This document shows positions 32,964 to 46,109 of a stretch of DNA of 64,000 bases, in pieces. Within the stretch, counting starts at the first letter, position 1; every line of letters begins with the position of its first letter. A model generated the notes under the pieces. The model did no database searches, was not told the DNA's origin, and saw only the letters and a list, made by a program, of their open reading frames with translations. This DNA is from Arthrobotrys musiformis. Lineage: Eukaryota > Ascomycota > Orbiliomycetes > Orbiliales > Orbiliaceae. Location: the NCBI GenBank assembly GCA_036971715.1, contig JAVHJL010000001.1, positions 4,960,001 to 5,024,000 of the forward strand, in the 5' to 3' direction. A program made the translations under genes and the position numbers.

Positions 32964-35066
32964 ATGTCTCTCTCCAACGTCAAGACCACCTACGAGTGGG
33001 TTTCCGCTCTTGATATCAATCATGTTCCCAAGAAGAACTTCCGAAGAACCTCAATCATCTGCACCATCGGTTAGTATGGCACCAAACAGGCTTGCTGCTG
33101 CTACGTAGTTGCCTGTGCTGTGGAGGGGTAGTTTAGTTGGCTGACAGCGGGGTTTCTCATTCCCTCCCAACGTTTAATTAGGCCCTAAGACAAACTCCGT
33201 TGAGAAGATAAACACACTGCGAAAATGTAGGCTCTCCATCTTTTTGTGCCTTAAAAATCGTTCCAATCGAGATGTCGATGCTCGTTGTGGAATTGATTGG
33301 GTAATAGTGGGGGCATGGCGGGGCTAACCAGGATTCCCAAAACAGGTGGTCTGAACATCGTTCGCATGAACTTTTCTCACGGCTCCTATGAGGTATGTTT
33401 GGCCTATGCTATTAAAAGCTCTCCCTCGGTACTAGGACTCCTTCTAATTTATAATCCTCATAATAGTACCACCAGAGCGTTGTCGACAATGCTAAGGAAG
33501 CCGAACGCCAACAATCCGGCCGCCCCCTGGCCGTCGCTCTTGATACCGTACGATTTCCCCCTAACCGATATATATCCACGATACAGGGCTAACCATGCTA
33601 CAGAAAGGACCTGAGATCAGAACAGGAAACACTGTCGGCGACGCCGATATTCCAATTTCGGCTGGTGATCAGATCACTATCACCACCGATGAACAGTACA
33701 AGACTGCTTCTGACAACAAGAACATGTATGGCACGCCACTATCAGATGCTGATCACAAAATGAGATGCTAACGGACCGACGTCTAGGTATGTCGACTATA
33801 AGAACATTACCAAGGTTATCGAAAAGGATCGCATTGTCTACGTCGACGACGGTGTTCTCTCGTTCAAGGTTCTCGAGATCGTTGACGAGCAAAACATCCT
33901 CTGCGAGTGCTTGAACAACGGCAAAATCTCTTCCAGGAAGGGTGTCAACCTCCCCGGTACTGATGTCGACCTTCCAGCTCTCTCTGAGAAGGATAAGGCA
34001 GATCTCAGATTCGGTGTCAAGAATGGCGTCGATATGATTTTTGCCAGCTTTATCCGTCGTGCCGATGATGTCCGTGCTATCCGCGAGGTCCTCGGCGAGG
34101 AAGGCAAGGAAATCCAAATCATCTCCAAGATCGAGAACCAACAAGGTGTCAACAACTTTGACGAGATTCTCAAGGAGACTGACGGTGTCATGGTCGCCCG
34201 TGGTGACCTCGGTATCGAAATCCCCCCAGCCCAGGTCTTCATGGCTCAGAAGATGATGATCTCCAAGTGCAACCTTGCTGGAAAGCCTGTTGTTTGCGCC
34301 ACCCAGATGCTTGAGTCGATGACGTACAACCCTCGCCCGACCCGTGCCGAGGTCTCCGATGTCGGAAACGCTGTTCTCGACGGTGCGGACTGCGTCATGC
34401 TTAGCGGTGAAACTGCCAAAGGAAATTACCCAGAGGCTGCGGTTACCATGATGCACGAAACATGCCTGATCGCAGAAACTGCTATCAATTACGTTTCCTT
34501 GTTCAACGACCTTCGTAGCTTGACCGTGCGCCCGACTGAGACTAATGAAACTTGCGCCATCGCCGCCGTCAACGCATCCTTAGAGCAACAGGCTGCCGCT
34601 ATTGTCGTCCTTTCGACCTCGTAAGTCTCCGCTCTCCCGAACAAACCCTTGTATCATCATGGCCATACTAACGATAATAATCTAGCGGCAACACCGCTCG
34701 TCTCCTGTCCAAGTACCGCCCAACTTGCCCAATCCTCATGGTTACTCGTAACGCCGCCGCCGCCCGCCGCGCCCATTTGTACCGTGGTGTCTACCCATTC
34801 CAGTACCCAGAAGCCAAGCCTGACTTCAGCGTTATTGTTTGGCAGGAGGACGTCGATAAGCGTTTGAAGTGGGGTATTGAGGAAGGTGTCAAGTTGGGAT
34901 TGTTCACTAAGGGAGACGTTGTCATCGCTGTACAGGGATGGAAGGGAGGTTTGGGTCATACGAATACGTGAGTTTCCACTATTTACCACAATACCCGAGA
35001 TTTCTCAAGACAAAGATTACTAACAAAGGTATCCTTATCAATAGCCTTCGTATCGTCACCGCGTAA
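32964..35066 (+). CDS. PYK1: Pyruvate kinase
   Basis: Eight exons: 32964-33069, 33182-33226, 33346-33392, 33467-33547, 33604-33725, 33787-34620, 34686-34967 and 35045-35066, giving 512 aa with all phases consistent. The enzyme converts phosphoenolpyruvate and ADP to pyruvate and ATP, the last step of glycolysis in the cytosol. Diagnostic motifs: GLNIVRMNFSHGSYE, ALDTKGPEIRTG (K+/substrate site), the signature IISKIENQQGVNNFDEI with the catalytic Lys, MVARGDLGIEIP (Mg-binding Glu/Asp), ATQMLESM, RAEVSDVGNAVLDGADCVMLSGETAKG, and the C-terminal allosteric domain with WKGGLGHTNT. The length is close to other fungal pyruvate kinases. Five short introns crowd the first 800 bp, as in other fungal members. 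The last exon is only 22 bp and codes the final seven residues. Confidence 0.97.
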
Positions 35067-37944
35067 ATGGAAACAAAGACTCTACCTGGTTTCTAATTCT
35101 TGTTTGTTCTCTTTACCATTGACGATAGTTCAAAACCGAAGAGGGAGGAGAGAACAGAAAATGACGACTTCAAATAAGCGAGAGCGTTAGGATTGAATAA
35201 AATTGCTAGTGATTCTTCCTGGTGGGACCCTCACACGTCCTCCATCGCTTTTTGTCTCTCTTTCTTGTTTTTTTTCCTTTGATAAACTAAGCGAGGACTG
35301 CACTGAAAAGTCTGGGTTATTGCTGTCCTTTCTTTCTTCCTTTCTCTTTTTTTACCCTGTCGATCGTGTCTATTCTTTGTAATAAAGGCTCTCAGAAACC
35401 TTTAGAAATGGATAAACGGAATTCCTGAACAAATATTGCTAGTTCCTTGAGATTACGTAGCCACAATGCCAGGAGTTTCGCAACTAGGGAGGATGCGGTC
35501 CCCCAAGTAAATTTGGTTCGGGATGCGGCATCGATATAGCCGGGGTCCTATAAACTTACTAGGATAGCTTGTGGAGGGGGGACACGAGCCTCACCCGACA
35601 TGGTCTAAGAGTCGGCGAGCAAGGTACGCAGCCCCCAGACCAAAGGTACGCCGTTGTATTACCTATCTCGTGCACTAGGTATAGGACTGGTAAACTCCAA
35701 TTGGCCGCCTGGCGAAGCCGGTCCCAGTCTTGGAACCGCTCACCCTTTGCCTTTAAGCTGGTCCAAAGATGCGAGATATGTGTTACATACATACCCATTC
35801 CTAATTTAAGACCAGACCAAATTTAAGAGTGTTGGTCTGTGGTCTGGAGCGAATGGGGCTCTCGAAACCCCACGCTCCTCGAAGAGAGCCTCGTTAGTGC
35901 TACGCAGATCCGGATCCACGCGCCGCTGCGTGTTGGAACCTCTCTTGTTTGGCTTGCAATTGCATATTAGGTGGCACAGGTAATTCCAATTCGGACGGTC
36001 TGTGGCTTCTACGTGGTCCACATGCTGGACGTATTCCGCCGATTTTATTTCCTTTTTTCTTACGGGTATTTGGTTTGCAAATTTGATAACAGCGTATGGT
36101 AAACCTTCAAGGCTGAACTTTTATCGGGACGTGCCGTATTAATACACACATTATGCATACATACACACCTTATGCATACCGAGTTTGCTATATTTTGCCA
36201 TGAAACCGGAGAGGTACTGACGATGTTTGATTACGCAGTCGAGCAAGGTAGGGTTATGCTCAACGAGTACCCGGGCTTCGAGGCCGATATTGCATGCACG
36301 CTGATAGCAAACTTGAAGTTAGCGCCCTCCCGAAGAGAATGCTATTCGCTGCACGCACATGCAAACTGTTTTTACCACCCGAAAAATTGATTGATCGAGG
36401 CTGGAGCGATTGAAGCCCGATCGATCTTGTTTGCGCTGAACTCATTATGCAGGATCGGGTGTATTTAGATGCTAGCATGCACGAAGTTATCGATTTGGGT
36501 GGGGTGGGTGACACAGAACCAGGGATTGGGTATGCAGGATGGCGGCGCGGGAGCGACTAAGCATTGTTTGCTGGAGAGGCTTGGCGGATATAGGTGTTAG
36601 GATAAGCTTTCTGATTCGTCTGTTTTGGGTGTTGGATTTGAGGGTGGATTGAGCGAGCCTTCAAGTAATATTGCACACGTCCAGACCATCGCCCAGGCTG
36701 TCGTTTCCCTAGATTTAGAAGTTAGTGTCGTAAGGTGCCGTGGATCAAGGCTACATTGTCTCGGATGCTTATCCTAGATTTCAGACATTACGTTAGGCCT
36801 GTCATAATTAACACACATCATTATTACCCCAGACCGTGGCGCTGGGAGTATAATACAATGTAGACCGATATCAACGCTTTATTTCGAACAATAGCTAGGT
36901 TGTAGGCCGTTTCTTGTGATAGGGCACACGGAGAAGATTCCGAATATAGAAGTGGGTTCCTTTAACCTGGCCTGAATATTGCAACCAAATGGCTTTACCG
37001 ATCTCTCCCTCGCATTGCCAACTTTTCGGAAGACCCTCTAATTCTGAGGCTCTATAATAAGGACTGTATGGAAAATAGTATTAATTGCGAGGGCCGCCCC
37101 AATGAGGAAATACGCTAAGTCTGTAGACGGCATCTAGTCAAATTATCTGTCATCCAGTGGAGAGCGCAGCCGTACATGTGGATGTAATATGCAAGCTCCC
37201 AACGGCGATATTGGCCGGCGGCTCTTCGCCAGGTATCAGGAACCGAGAAAACCCGCGCGCTGCAGCGCTCGAACCCCAGGAAGCTCGAGTCACCCTCCTT
37301 ATTCTAATGTAATTCCAGAGAAACGAGTGTGCTAGAAATATTCTCTGAGGTTCGGATTCCTGTTTTGAGTTTCCCTTCTTGGAATTGAAAGTAGGTCACT
37401 CGTTTCTATCTTCCAAGTTTAACCCGCAAAGAAATCTGGTTTAAGTTCCTGTAAAGAAGCCGCAACTGCACTGCCCTCTGCTATAGATTTATCGTAAGTG
37501 CTAATCCTCCCGAAAAGGTTTCCCCGCAAATCGAGAGCCTTATACGCCCCCCGAATTTCGAACGTTGATGCAATACCCTTCGAACTAACTCCCAAAATTT
37601 AGTATAGAAACAATCCAAACCTTTCACCCTGTTAAATTCATAAATCAAAATTGGATTAAATTCTGAGTTATTACGAACTATCGATCTCCAACACACGCGG
37701 ACCTAATATTCTCGACCGACCAAGCCTACTCAACATTTTATATCGCAATAGCGAAGTAGCGAAGAACCAAATTCCAACCTCAACCAGATAGCCATTTCAG
37801 GGACCGAAATTTCGCCGGATTCAATTCGAAATTAGTCTTGTTATCGACCCTCCCTTCGGAAAGCCTGGATCCGAAACTAATTTGAACATTGGCGATGCGC
37901 TCCAAATATACCGGACGAACGCAGACTTGAAAGATACTTTTTGC
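35067..37944. other. Long gene-poor region
   Basis: Starts with the pyruvate kinase 3' flank. The remainder holds no supported gene. A 72-codon ATG frame (36172-36390) and scattered frames have no domain or splice support. From 37801 a plus-strand frame opens behind an acceptor-like TTTCAG and runs into the first protease-like gene, so that gene may extend upstream of the start given here. Confidence 0.4.
35196..35201 (+). terminator. Polyadenylation signal of pyruvate kinase
   Basis: AATAAA lies 130 bp after the stop codon; a second AATAAA is at 35381-35386. Either could direct 3' end formation. Confidence 0.4.
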
Positions 37945-40706
37945 ATTATGTGTAACAGCTGTAGCCGGCATAATAATCTCTTTTTTGTCTGTCGCGGCAT
38001 TCTGGAGAATCTCCATCATGCGGAGACTGATACTTGGGACAGGCACCTGCAGTTTGTTTTATATAAACCCCGCCTGATTCAGAGGAATGGAGGGCCTAGT
38101 AGCCAGCGCGGGCCGACACTAGGTGCCCTGTTGGACAAGAATTTGAGCCCTTCTCGGGTTTCGGAGGGTCATAATCGACGCGCATCGGCGCCAGCCCCCC
38201 CGGAAACCCCCCTTAAATCGACGTCGCCGGTGGAATCTGCAACTACAAGCACTCCAACAACATCTACGAGCAAAGCGCCCAAACATATATCCCAAGGGAC
38301 CCCACCGGACGATAAAAGGAAAAGCGGTGCCAAACCAGACAAAGACCGTGGTTTCCAAATGATGGAGCTATTTTGGGTACGTCGAAATGGGAAAAGGTTG
38401 CTTTTTTAGACCAAAATCGTTTCTAACTAGTGGTTGTATCGATTCAGGACAATAAGCCGCGTAAATATTTTGTCGAAGTTGCAATTGAGATTAGTAAGTC
38501 TTTAGAAATTATGGCAATTCTCCATTGGGTGGCTTTAAGGCTATTTATGCCCGGTATAAGACCGGAAATCTGAGGATCCAAAGTACATAAAGGAAGTTAA
38601 TATATCACTAATACCCAGAATAAATCTCTTCACTTAGCCGGAAGTCATCCAACAAAGAAGTCAATGGCGAGAGTTGCTCTGACACTTGAAACTGGGGATT
38701 CGACATGGGTGTTATATCAAGACCCCGAATCACAACGTGCCAATAATTTTCGGAATTGTTCTTGCCCGGATAGCAGTGCTGTATTGGATGAACTTGCCAA
38801 GGTACCGATTTGTACGCTCCCACGACCCCATGCTGGTACTTCCTAGCATTACCTCCATAACTATATAGTCGATTAATTTTAGCGTTTTGTTCGGCCACAT
38901 CTTTAGCGGGCGACAGCGCTTTAATTGATTTAAGCCCCAGTGCGGCTTCTACCACTAGCACCCCTTCAATGATAACGGTGGTCACAAAACAATCCGGGAA
39001 ACCAGATGGAGACAAGGTATGTATGACTACAGGAAGTGTGGAGGCCAACGTTCCAGGGAAGTCTCCAAATAATATAATATAGCTATACTAAAATACGTAT
39101 CCCTCGGGGGCACGTAGGTAGCCGGGCTTGGATATCAAGCTGGTGGTAAAATTATCTCTGGAGCCTCCGCTCTTGCAAATCTAGAAATCGCAGTTGTGGA
39201 GAGTTTCGTCACAAACAAAAGTACCCCTTATCAGCCACAGTTGGGTATAGGGTCAAAGAATTCACGATTACTCAAGAGCCTCAAAGACAATAACATGATC
39301 AACACGATGTCATTTGGTTTATATCTCGGGGAAAGAGGCCAAACTCGAAATATTGTAGCCGGTTCCATTGTCTTTGGCGGCATCGATATTGCAAAGTTTT
39401 CTATTGCGGATGTGACCACACTGCCGATTGACCCAGAATCACACATACCGCCCTCTCAAATTAGACAGCCGGCACTTAGTTCGTCAGCTGATACACACAC
39501 AATATGGGGACTTCAGGGCTTATCGATAGATACTGATAAACAAATAGACATCGCTCAAAGCGCACCCGTTAATTTTGATTTTAACTATCCGTAAGTCCTA
39601 AGAACCCTTATGAGAACCGTACCTATTCATCTTTCAATTAAATCTCGAAAAAAGCTGGTAGCCGATATTGACATAGAAATTTCAGATTCATCAATCTCCT
39701 CGGCCATCTAGTTGATGAAGTGAAAAAACAACTGGAGAGGTTAGGCTTTACGATCACCGAGACAAAAGTCCTCGATTCGACGTTTCTTTATTTAGATCGC
39801 GAACCCCCGGATGAATGGGGTCTCACATTTTCGTTTATTACTAACCGTACAATTAATGTAAAGTTTTCAGATATTTTAGCACAAGAGAATACCAGTAGTG
39901 GGAAGAAAAGATACCAGCTGATGATTCAAGGGAAAGAGAAAATTGTTTTTGGGAGTCCATTCTTTAGGTAGGTCTTATCTAACCTCAGGAATCTTCCAAC
40001 TTGCACATTACCACGGACCTGGCGGCGTAGGGCACCATTAGTGCTCTTCCACCTGATCTGAGCTCTTAACTTTCACAATTTATTCGACATTAGCTGACCG
40101 CGCAATTGGGTTATATATAGGGCAGCCTATGCATTTCTGGACTACGAAGTCGGCGAAATAAGCTTTGCCCCGCTTCGGCGCGGGGCAACAGAGCAGCATA
40201 TAATCGAAGTACATGGGCCCTTGAACGATCCTTCGGTTTTGTTAAATAATGTCAACCCTGCCAATATAAGGACAACGACATCAACAGTGCAGAAAACGTT
40301 GACAAGGACTATGCAGGCCCAGCGGGAAACTCACGCCACGACGGTACACTCAGAAACTGCAACATCGACGTCGTCCCAGAAAAGCGATGTTGAATCTTCA
40401 GAGCTAGCGGCGGCGAAACATAAGCTCTCCGTCAGTACTTGTGTCGCAGTTTCATTTGGGGCCCTCTGGGTTGGGACGACTGCTGCCCTTGCACTAGTCG
40501 TATTTCGATACCGGCGGCTACGGAAACAAGATTCCTTAATGCCGTCTCCGCCGTTGCCACCACGTAGAAGGTCTCGTCGAACTAATAACCCTGTGTCAGA
40601 ACCCTTCCTTCCCGGGTCCTACGGTAGAAATATGGGTGACCGAGTCCGAGATTTAGACGGTACACGTCGTGGCTATGGGCTGTCGAGACATCCGAGTTGG
40701 AATTAA
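37945..40706 (+). CDS. Aspartic-protease-like (A1 fold) membrane protein, altered active site
   Basis: Exons 37945-38376, 38448-38493, 38638-38835, 38883-39016, 39118-39590, 39686-39967 and 40121-40706; about 716 aa if the first in-frame ATG is used. The start is uncertain because the frame is open back to an acceptor at 37800, and ATGs at 38359/38362 are also possible. Family A1 is indicated by KYFVEVAIEI, VALTLETGDSTWVL at the first catalytic site, SFGLYLGERG, the GSIVFGGIDIAKF flap-side motif, and the C-terminal FGSPFFRAAYAFLDYEVGEISFAP. At the first site the D-T-G-S motif reads E-T-G-D, and at the second the D-S-G motif reads D-F-N. A transmembrane helix (SVSTCVAVSFGALWVGTTAALALVV, in part) and a basic tail (RYRRLRKQ) end the protein. 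No signal peptide is obvious. A non-proteolytic role is inferred. The donor after exon 38638-38835 is the least certain. Confidence 0.7.
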
Positions 40707-43146
40707 GGCTACGATCTTCTATTTGATGGAGTCTACGATTCAGTCCGACGAGGCTACACTGTTGATCACCGCAGGGATCTTGGAGTAACCGAAACCCGCG
40801 CGAACCCCCGTTGCTTTTGTGCATTTGGTTGCGTAAACCTCTTTTTATTATTATGAACAAGTTATATTTTTTTCAAGAAGCTTAGGTTAAAATGAATGTT
40901 TGTTTTCTTGCGGGAATTTTGGTTTAGATGGGGCGAATGTCGGGAGGTTCAGTTGCGGTGAAATCTAGCTCTGAGGAGGGATTGTTTTGTGAGATCGGTT
41001 GCGACGCTTGCACATGGCCATATGGCTCGAGGGAAATACCTATTATGTTAGAAAAGCAGTTTTTGTCAACCTAGCACTGAACTCGGAAGATGTGAACAAA
41101 GAAATATATTTAAATTTCAGTTGTCTAGCCCATGCATGCCGACCGCTATTTTTGGGAGACTGACCCCCTTCTCCGAAGCCTCGCGTTAATAAGGGTATCA
41201 GCTTTCAAAATTTCCTATATTCGTAGTTATCAAGTGACTACTGAAATTCAATGCGGTGTAGAGTATTCGTACTCCGAATAAATATTGGTCACATTGATTG
41301 TTGGTCTTTTTGGCACGTTTCGCAGTAGTTTGCGTCTTACCGCTGCAGGGCGGTTCGTGGAATTCCTGGTGGATTAAATTGTGATATCGCGATCGTATTC
41401 TTCATCCTTGTGCACATGCAAGCCAATCCCATGCACTACTATCCTTGTAGTAGCCTCGAATCCAGTCCTTGTGGATCGAACCATACATACCCGAAAAGCG
41501 AACCCAAAATAACACAATTATATGCACAATGCCGCTTTCTGGTAACTTGAGATTCGCAATAAATATGATAAATTATTGATCCCCAAGAACTTGAAACTGT
41601 TAGAGCTTCGAAGTTTGTCCCCAACCTTGCAAAGACTCTTTTCTCGGGTTGGCTCGAGCCGTGAGCCCCAGACTAGTCTTGCGCTGTAGCTCCCAATACA
41701 GCTTAGACGCTAGAGAGCAGCGATATATCAATGTTTCTATTTTCAATCTAACGGTAGAGCAAACTGCTTCTCCCCACCAGTTTGTAGATCCCTTTGTGCG
41801 CAACGTATAATAATTATAACGCTTACTATAGTGTTTCAGTATCATACTTAGTCTGGTACATAGACTACACAAAGAGTAGTACTCATCGTACCCGATGACC
41901 ATGAGCCAATACATATCCGTCAACGGGCAAACAGTTTTGCTATGTCATGAGATAATGTAGTCTCGGGTTGCAAACACGGTTCATGCATGCTCATGGGTTA
42001 ATGCATGTTGGTAAGCTGTTCCAGGCTGCATGTTTAAACCTTGGGGTTGATAGAAGCCTGGGCATATCCTGCATCGAGGGATAGTGGGGTATCAAGCCAT
42101 TATCATGCAGCTAGAGATATCGATATACGTAGTATATACTATGGGCGGCAAAATTCTTTGATTGACGTGCCACTAAATCAACATGACGGACTCCCCTTAA
42201 ATTCAATGGGCGAGCTGCTTTTGATTTACGTACAACAAAGCCAAGCAATTTTGTCTATCACATCTTTTTAGATCTAGCCTTAGTGGCCGGCCTTAAGCCG
42301 AGGCGCTGATAGAGACCCTTGCAATTGCAATTGTTTGTACTAGGTGAGACACTGTGGGAGATGTTAATAGAACTCTGAAGAACAAGCCTCTTTCGGCTGG
42401 TTGACCGATTGACAAAATTACTATATATTGTGCCGGGGGGCATACTCTGCATGCTCCTTCGGTAATCATAGCAGATGATGTCTTCAACTATATCGATATA
42501 TCCTCGTAAAACCTTTTAAACTTTCCAAAGCTAGACGTCGACCAGCTTTACCGAATTCAGGCCCTCTTCTTTACCTCAGACTACTTATTTACCAACACTT
42601 TACCTGCGAGTGCGTTATAACGTTACCGGAGCTGAGTGGTGTTTATATACAGCTCAGGCAGTAATTATCATCAAAAAGTATATTCATTTACAATCTCACC
42701 TATTTTACGTAGACGTAACGCTTTGGATTTTTTTCATATATTCTAAATCGATTTTCGTTTCTACCATAACTAGATCTATGGGTTTCTTGCGGGTAATTAT
42801 CTTGGTGTACCGACTTGCCACGAAATTCCTCGCGACTTTGGAGAATATCTATCGATATTTCGAACTATACAACAAATCAAAATAGCTGTGGATAATAATT
42901 CCACAAGGTAATTGATATTTTCGATTCCATGAGACCGGGGCGGCTCGAAATTTAGAACAAAGCAATGCGTACTGATGTATATTCTACGGAAGGCTTGAAA
43001 CACTTAATGCTAGTTGGAACGTCCAAGCCTGTATATATCCCAATAGACACATCAGGTTACAAAACTAGTATTTTTCAAAGAACTTTCGGGATACTACTGC
43101 AAGACTCAAAGGAGTTCCTTTCGCGTAGCAGATAGACAAGGGAAGC
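40707..43146. other. Gene-poor spacer between the two protease-like genes
   Basis: AT-rich sequence with no supported gene. A 91-codon plus frame at 42610-42885 starts only with GTG and is hydrophobic because of AT-rich codons. The last few hundred bases would contain the promoter of the second protease-like gene. Confidence 0.45.
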
Positions 43147-45387
43147 ATGGCTATAACAAATATCGCTGCATCTGGCGACAGGTTTCAGACTACGGACACT
43201 TCATGGGTACGTATTGGCAGTTATCTGGTGGTAAGGGTTTTATTTGGATCTATAGATATCAATAGTTTCCTAAGATATAGAGCTATTCACAGCTAACAAT
43301 ATTATCTATCCCCAGGACTTTGAAACAGGCCGCTATTACGTTGCAGCTGATATTAGTAAGTCATCTCATTTAATTAAGCCTTATGATATATAATATATTC
43401 CCCCGCCATTCTTTAGATAGCTCGGACTTTACTCCATTTAAACCGAATTAAGCTTATATATTGATTAGAGAAGTCTGAGATTCAGTTGTTTCTGGATCAG
43501 GGCAGCGACACTCGATACCCAAATGTGGCGGTGCAAGCGAGGGGTGTTAATGTCCCGTCAGATGAAACCGAGGTACGTGCTGTTCTCGTTCCTCCATTAT
43601 TACTTTTTTTTAGGCGCTATAGCGAGAATACTAGAGCTTCACCATTGTTATACGGTTTGAAAAAGATATATTTTCGCAATGGAAAGAAATATAGGAGACT
43701 ATATATGACGTGAGAAGATGCAGATGAGATGATATACTAAGTACTCTAATTAAAACCCGAATAGGGATCAGGTGGGTCGTACAAGGCGGACTTTCGCTTG
43801 AATCAAGTCTATATGAAAGACTTTGAATTCGAACACGCATTACCCAAGGATGATCCTTCCTTGGGCCTAGGGTATGACGGTGGGAGCCGGGATCCTAAAT
43901 CGTTTTTTTCAAGCCTCCACTCGCAACGTTTGATAAACACCCCAACTCTCGGCGTATATTTCCGCCCATTTCTTAATGGCCCTATTACGGAAATTGGGTT
44001 TGGTGGTTCAGTAGTGTTTGGAGGAATCGACGCCGCAAAATTCAACAGATCCTTGCTTGAAACGTATCCATTCCAAAAATCGAACGGTAAATATGGCCTG
44101 AAGGTCCAGAAGCTTGAGTTTATTGAGGGCAGTAATAGTACCTCTCTTGGAAATTGGGAAGGTGGAGGACAAAGCTCCCCGACAGCGTACCTAGACTTCG
44201 GTGACCCGTAAGTATATTCCTCTAATTTTCTCTATAACTATATTCGTAGATAATTGGTTTTTATCGGTCTTTTTGGCTGACCTAAATTCTACGATTCATC
44301 TATTGGGGGATTAGCTCCAAACGTTGGTAATCTAGCTGGTGATTTTTACCACCGTTTTGGGCGGACGATGAGCTAATCAATACATATCGTTGGACGGCTA
44401 GCTAATGAAATTTTGGGGTTACTATAGATATATTCGGTTACCGAAGCACTTGTTAGAGCATCTTGGGGGCAAGGCAGCGGTTGAAGCCATTTTGGCTAAG
44501 AAAAATGCTTGCTTCTCGTTCTCCTTCGGAAAGTCTCTTACGGTTCTAGTTCCATTGCACAATCTCAACGGCATTGCAAAGCCTCCGAATGAAGGGGGTA
44601 AATTTTACCTTCGAGAGACCGAAAACCCATCTGAATTCGTACTCGGGGCACCCTTCTTTAGGTATGTCAACCAGAAGCGAATATTTGAAAGACATTTCGG
44701 TTCGGAACGGTCACTCTTTGTGCGGTCTGGGTACGAGACCAGTTCGGAACCGTTCCATAGATAGAATTTTGGAGTGCTCTTCGATCGAAGTACGTAACGT
44801 TTGTCTGACGCTATATATATCCTAGATCTGCCTACGTATTTTTCGATCATCTTAAAAGCGAATTTGGCGTTGCACCTACTATACGGAAGGAGGGTACGGA
44901 GCTTGTTGCATACTCTGGAAGAGGCCAGAGGATTGTCAAAGCCTTAAAGGACACACACTCTCAGCAGACCCAGTTCTCGGTAACTACTGTCACCGAGGCG
45001 TCACTTGTCATTCCTACCGGTATAGGGGTCTTGGAAGCCGCAAGGGGACAACCGACATCAAATTCACGAGATCTAAATGTTCAATCGATCGTGATCGCGG
45101 CTAGTGTCCCTGGAGGCTTGCTCCTAATCGCCCTGGGTGTCATTATTTGGTTACTTATACGAGACCGTCGACGAACGTCACGATCTCACGCCAGGCTTCA
45201 GGAGGCTCGCAGCTCTTGGAGTGAGTTCTTCAACAGAAAGTACCCGACTCCGCATTCCGATTCTATGAGCGATAACATTCCAATCAATCGTTCCAGCACC
45301 CGAGTCAGCGGTCACTCATCATTCGTTTCGTTTGATTTTGGGCTGTCAGCAGAAGATGCTTCAGAACGGAGCGCTGGGATTAGGTAA
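43147..45387 (+). CDS. Second aspartic-protease-like membrane protein, altered active site
   Basis: Exons 43147-43206, 43316-43355, 43469-43572, 43765-44207, 44428-44661 and 44826-45387; 480 aa. It begins MAITNIAASGDRF with no signal peptide. A1 features: GRYYVAADI, first site FLDQGSDTR (D-Q-G-S in place of D-T-G-S), LGVYFRPFLNG, GSVVFGGIDAAKF, second site YLDFGDP (D-F-G in place of D-S-G), VLGAPFFRSAYVFFD. A transmembrane helix (IVIAASVPGGLLLIALGVII, then WLLI) and an Arg-rich cytosolic tail follow. Four intron positions equal those of the 38-kb gene: after a Trp codon before GTACGT, after (D/E)I-A, at P-CC|GTAAGT and at FF-AG|. The two are therefore diverged paralogues. Intron 43573-43764 may hide a damaged exon (43614-43709). 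Both catalytic motifs keep Asp but lose the neighbouring Thr/Ser, so activity is doubtful. Confidence 0.75.
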
Positions 45388-46109
45388 ATGAGGGCTTCCC
45401 ACCTCCTGGTCTTGAAAAATGATAATGAGATCATGATGATGTATGTAACTTTATGAGGCGTTAAATTGAACATTCTTGGCCCGAGAACCCGCGTGCCGAG
45501 GTATATATGAGCTTCGTGTTTAACGAGTAGTCCTTCGGGAAATTATATGTTGCCCGGACTTTAGGGGTACGTTTTTAGACAATATTGATGTCAAGTCGTA
45601 ACTATTAGAGGTGCATAAAAGTAACTTTTAGGGAGGGAGTTTCCCTTCTTTTTTCTATCATTTTGCTCTTTATGGTGGTTGTTCGATAGAAAGGCAGGGC
45701 CAGGGGGCGCTCAAAACTTCAATTACCAAATTAATTGCCAAAGAACCGTAGGTGACTTTTCTACTGATGCGGTTTCGATGTTAAGCTTGGTTAATATGGA
45801 ACAAATTTTAAAAAGGACCAATATTTTATAATTTTATTTAAAGTATTTTATAGTACATCAAACTTAGGGGTACCCAGCTAGCTTAGGGAACTATCAGGGA
45901 AAAGCAAAAAGAAAGAATAAAACAAGACAATGCTATTGCATCCATGCATGGGGGCTCGGAGGTTTGGCGTGGGAGCGAGATTATTATTTAGGCATTGAAT
46001 ACATTGTATTGAGAGGTGTCCAGCTCAGCGCAGCATCCCAAGCTTGCGACATAGGTTTTACAGCAGTCAGAGCTTGTTTCCAAAGGGAATATAAACCCTA
46101 TGAGAACAT
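45388..46109. other. AT-rich spacer, convergent 3' ends
   Basis: Between the 3' end of the second protease-like gene and the small secreted protein gene. A very AT-rich patch lies at about 45790-45870. Nothing else was recognised. Confidence 0.5.

Noticed and set aside
33680..34456. Minus-strand frame of 258 codons inside pyruvate kinase
   Set aside because: Antisense shadow of a codon-biased, highly expressed gene.
36172..36390. 72-codon ATG frame between pyruvate kinase and the protease-like gene
   Set aside because: No domain, no splice context and no repeat of the peptide elsewhere; too short to support alone.
38608..39048. Minus-strand frame of 146 codons
   Set aside because: Overlaps supported exons and introns of the A1-like gene on the plus strand.
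42610..42885. 91-codon hydrophobic plus frame
   Set aside because: GTG start only, AT-rich codons explain the hydrophobicity, no splice sites linking it to a start.
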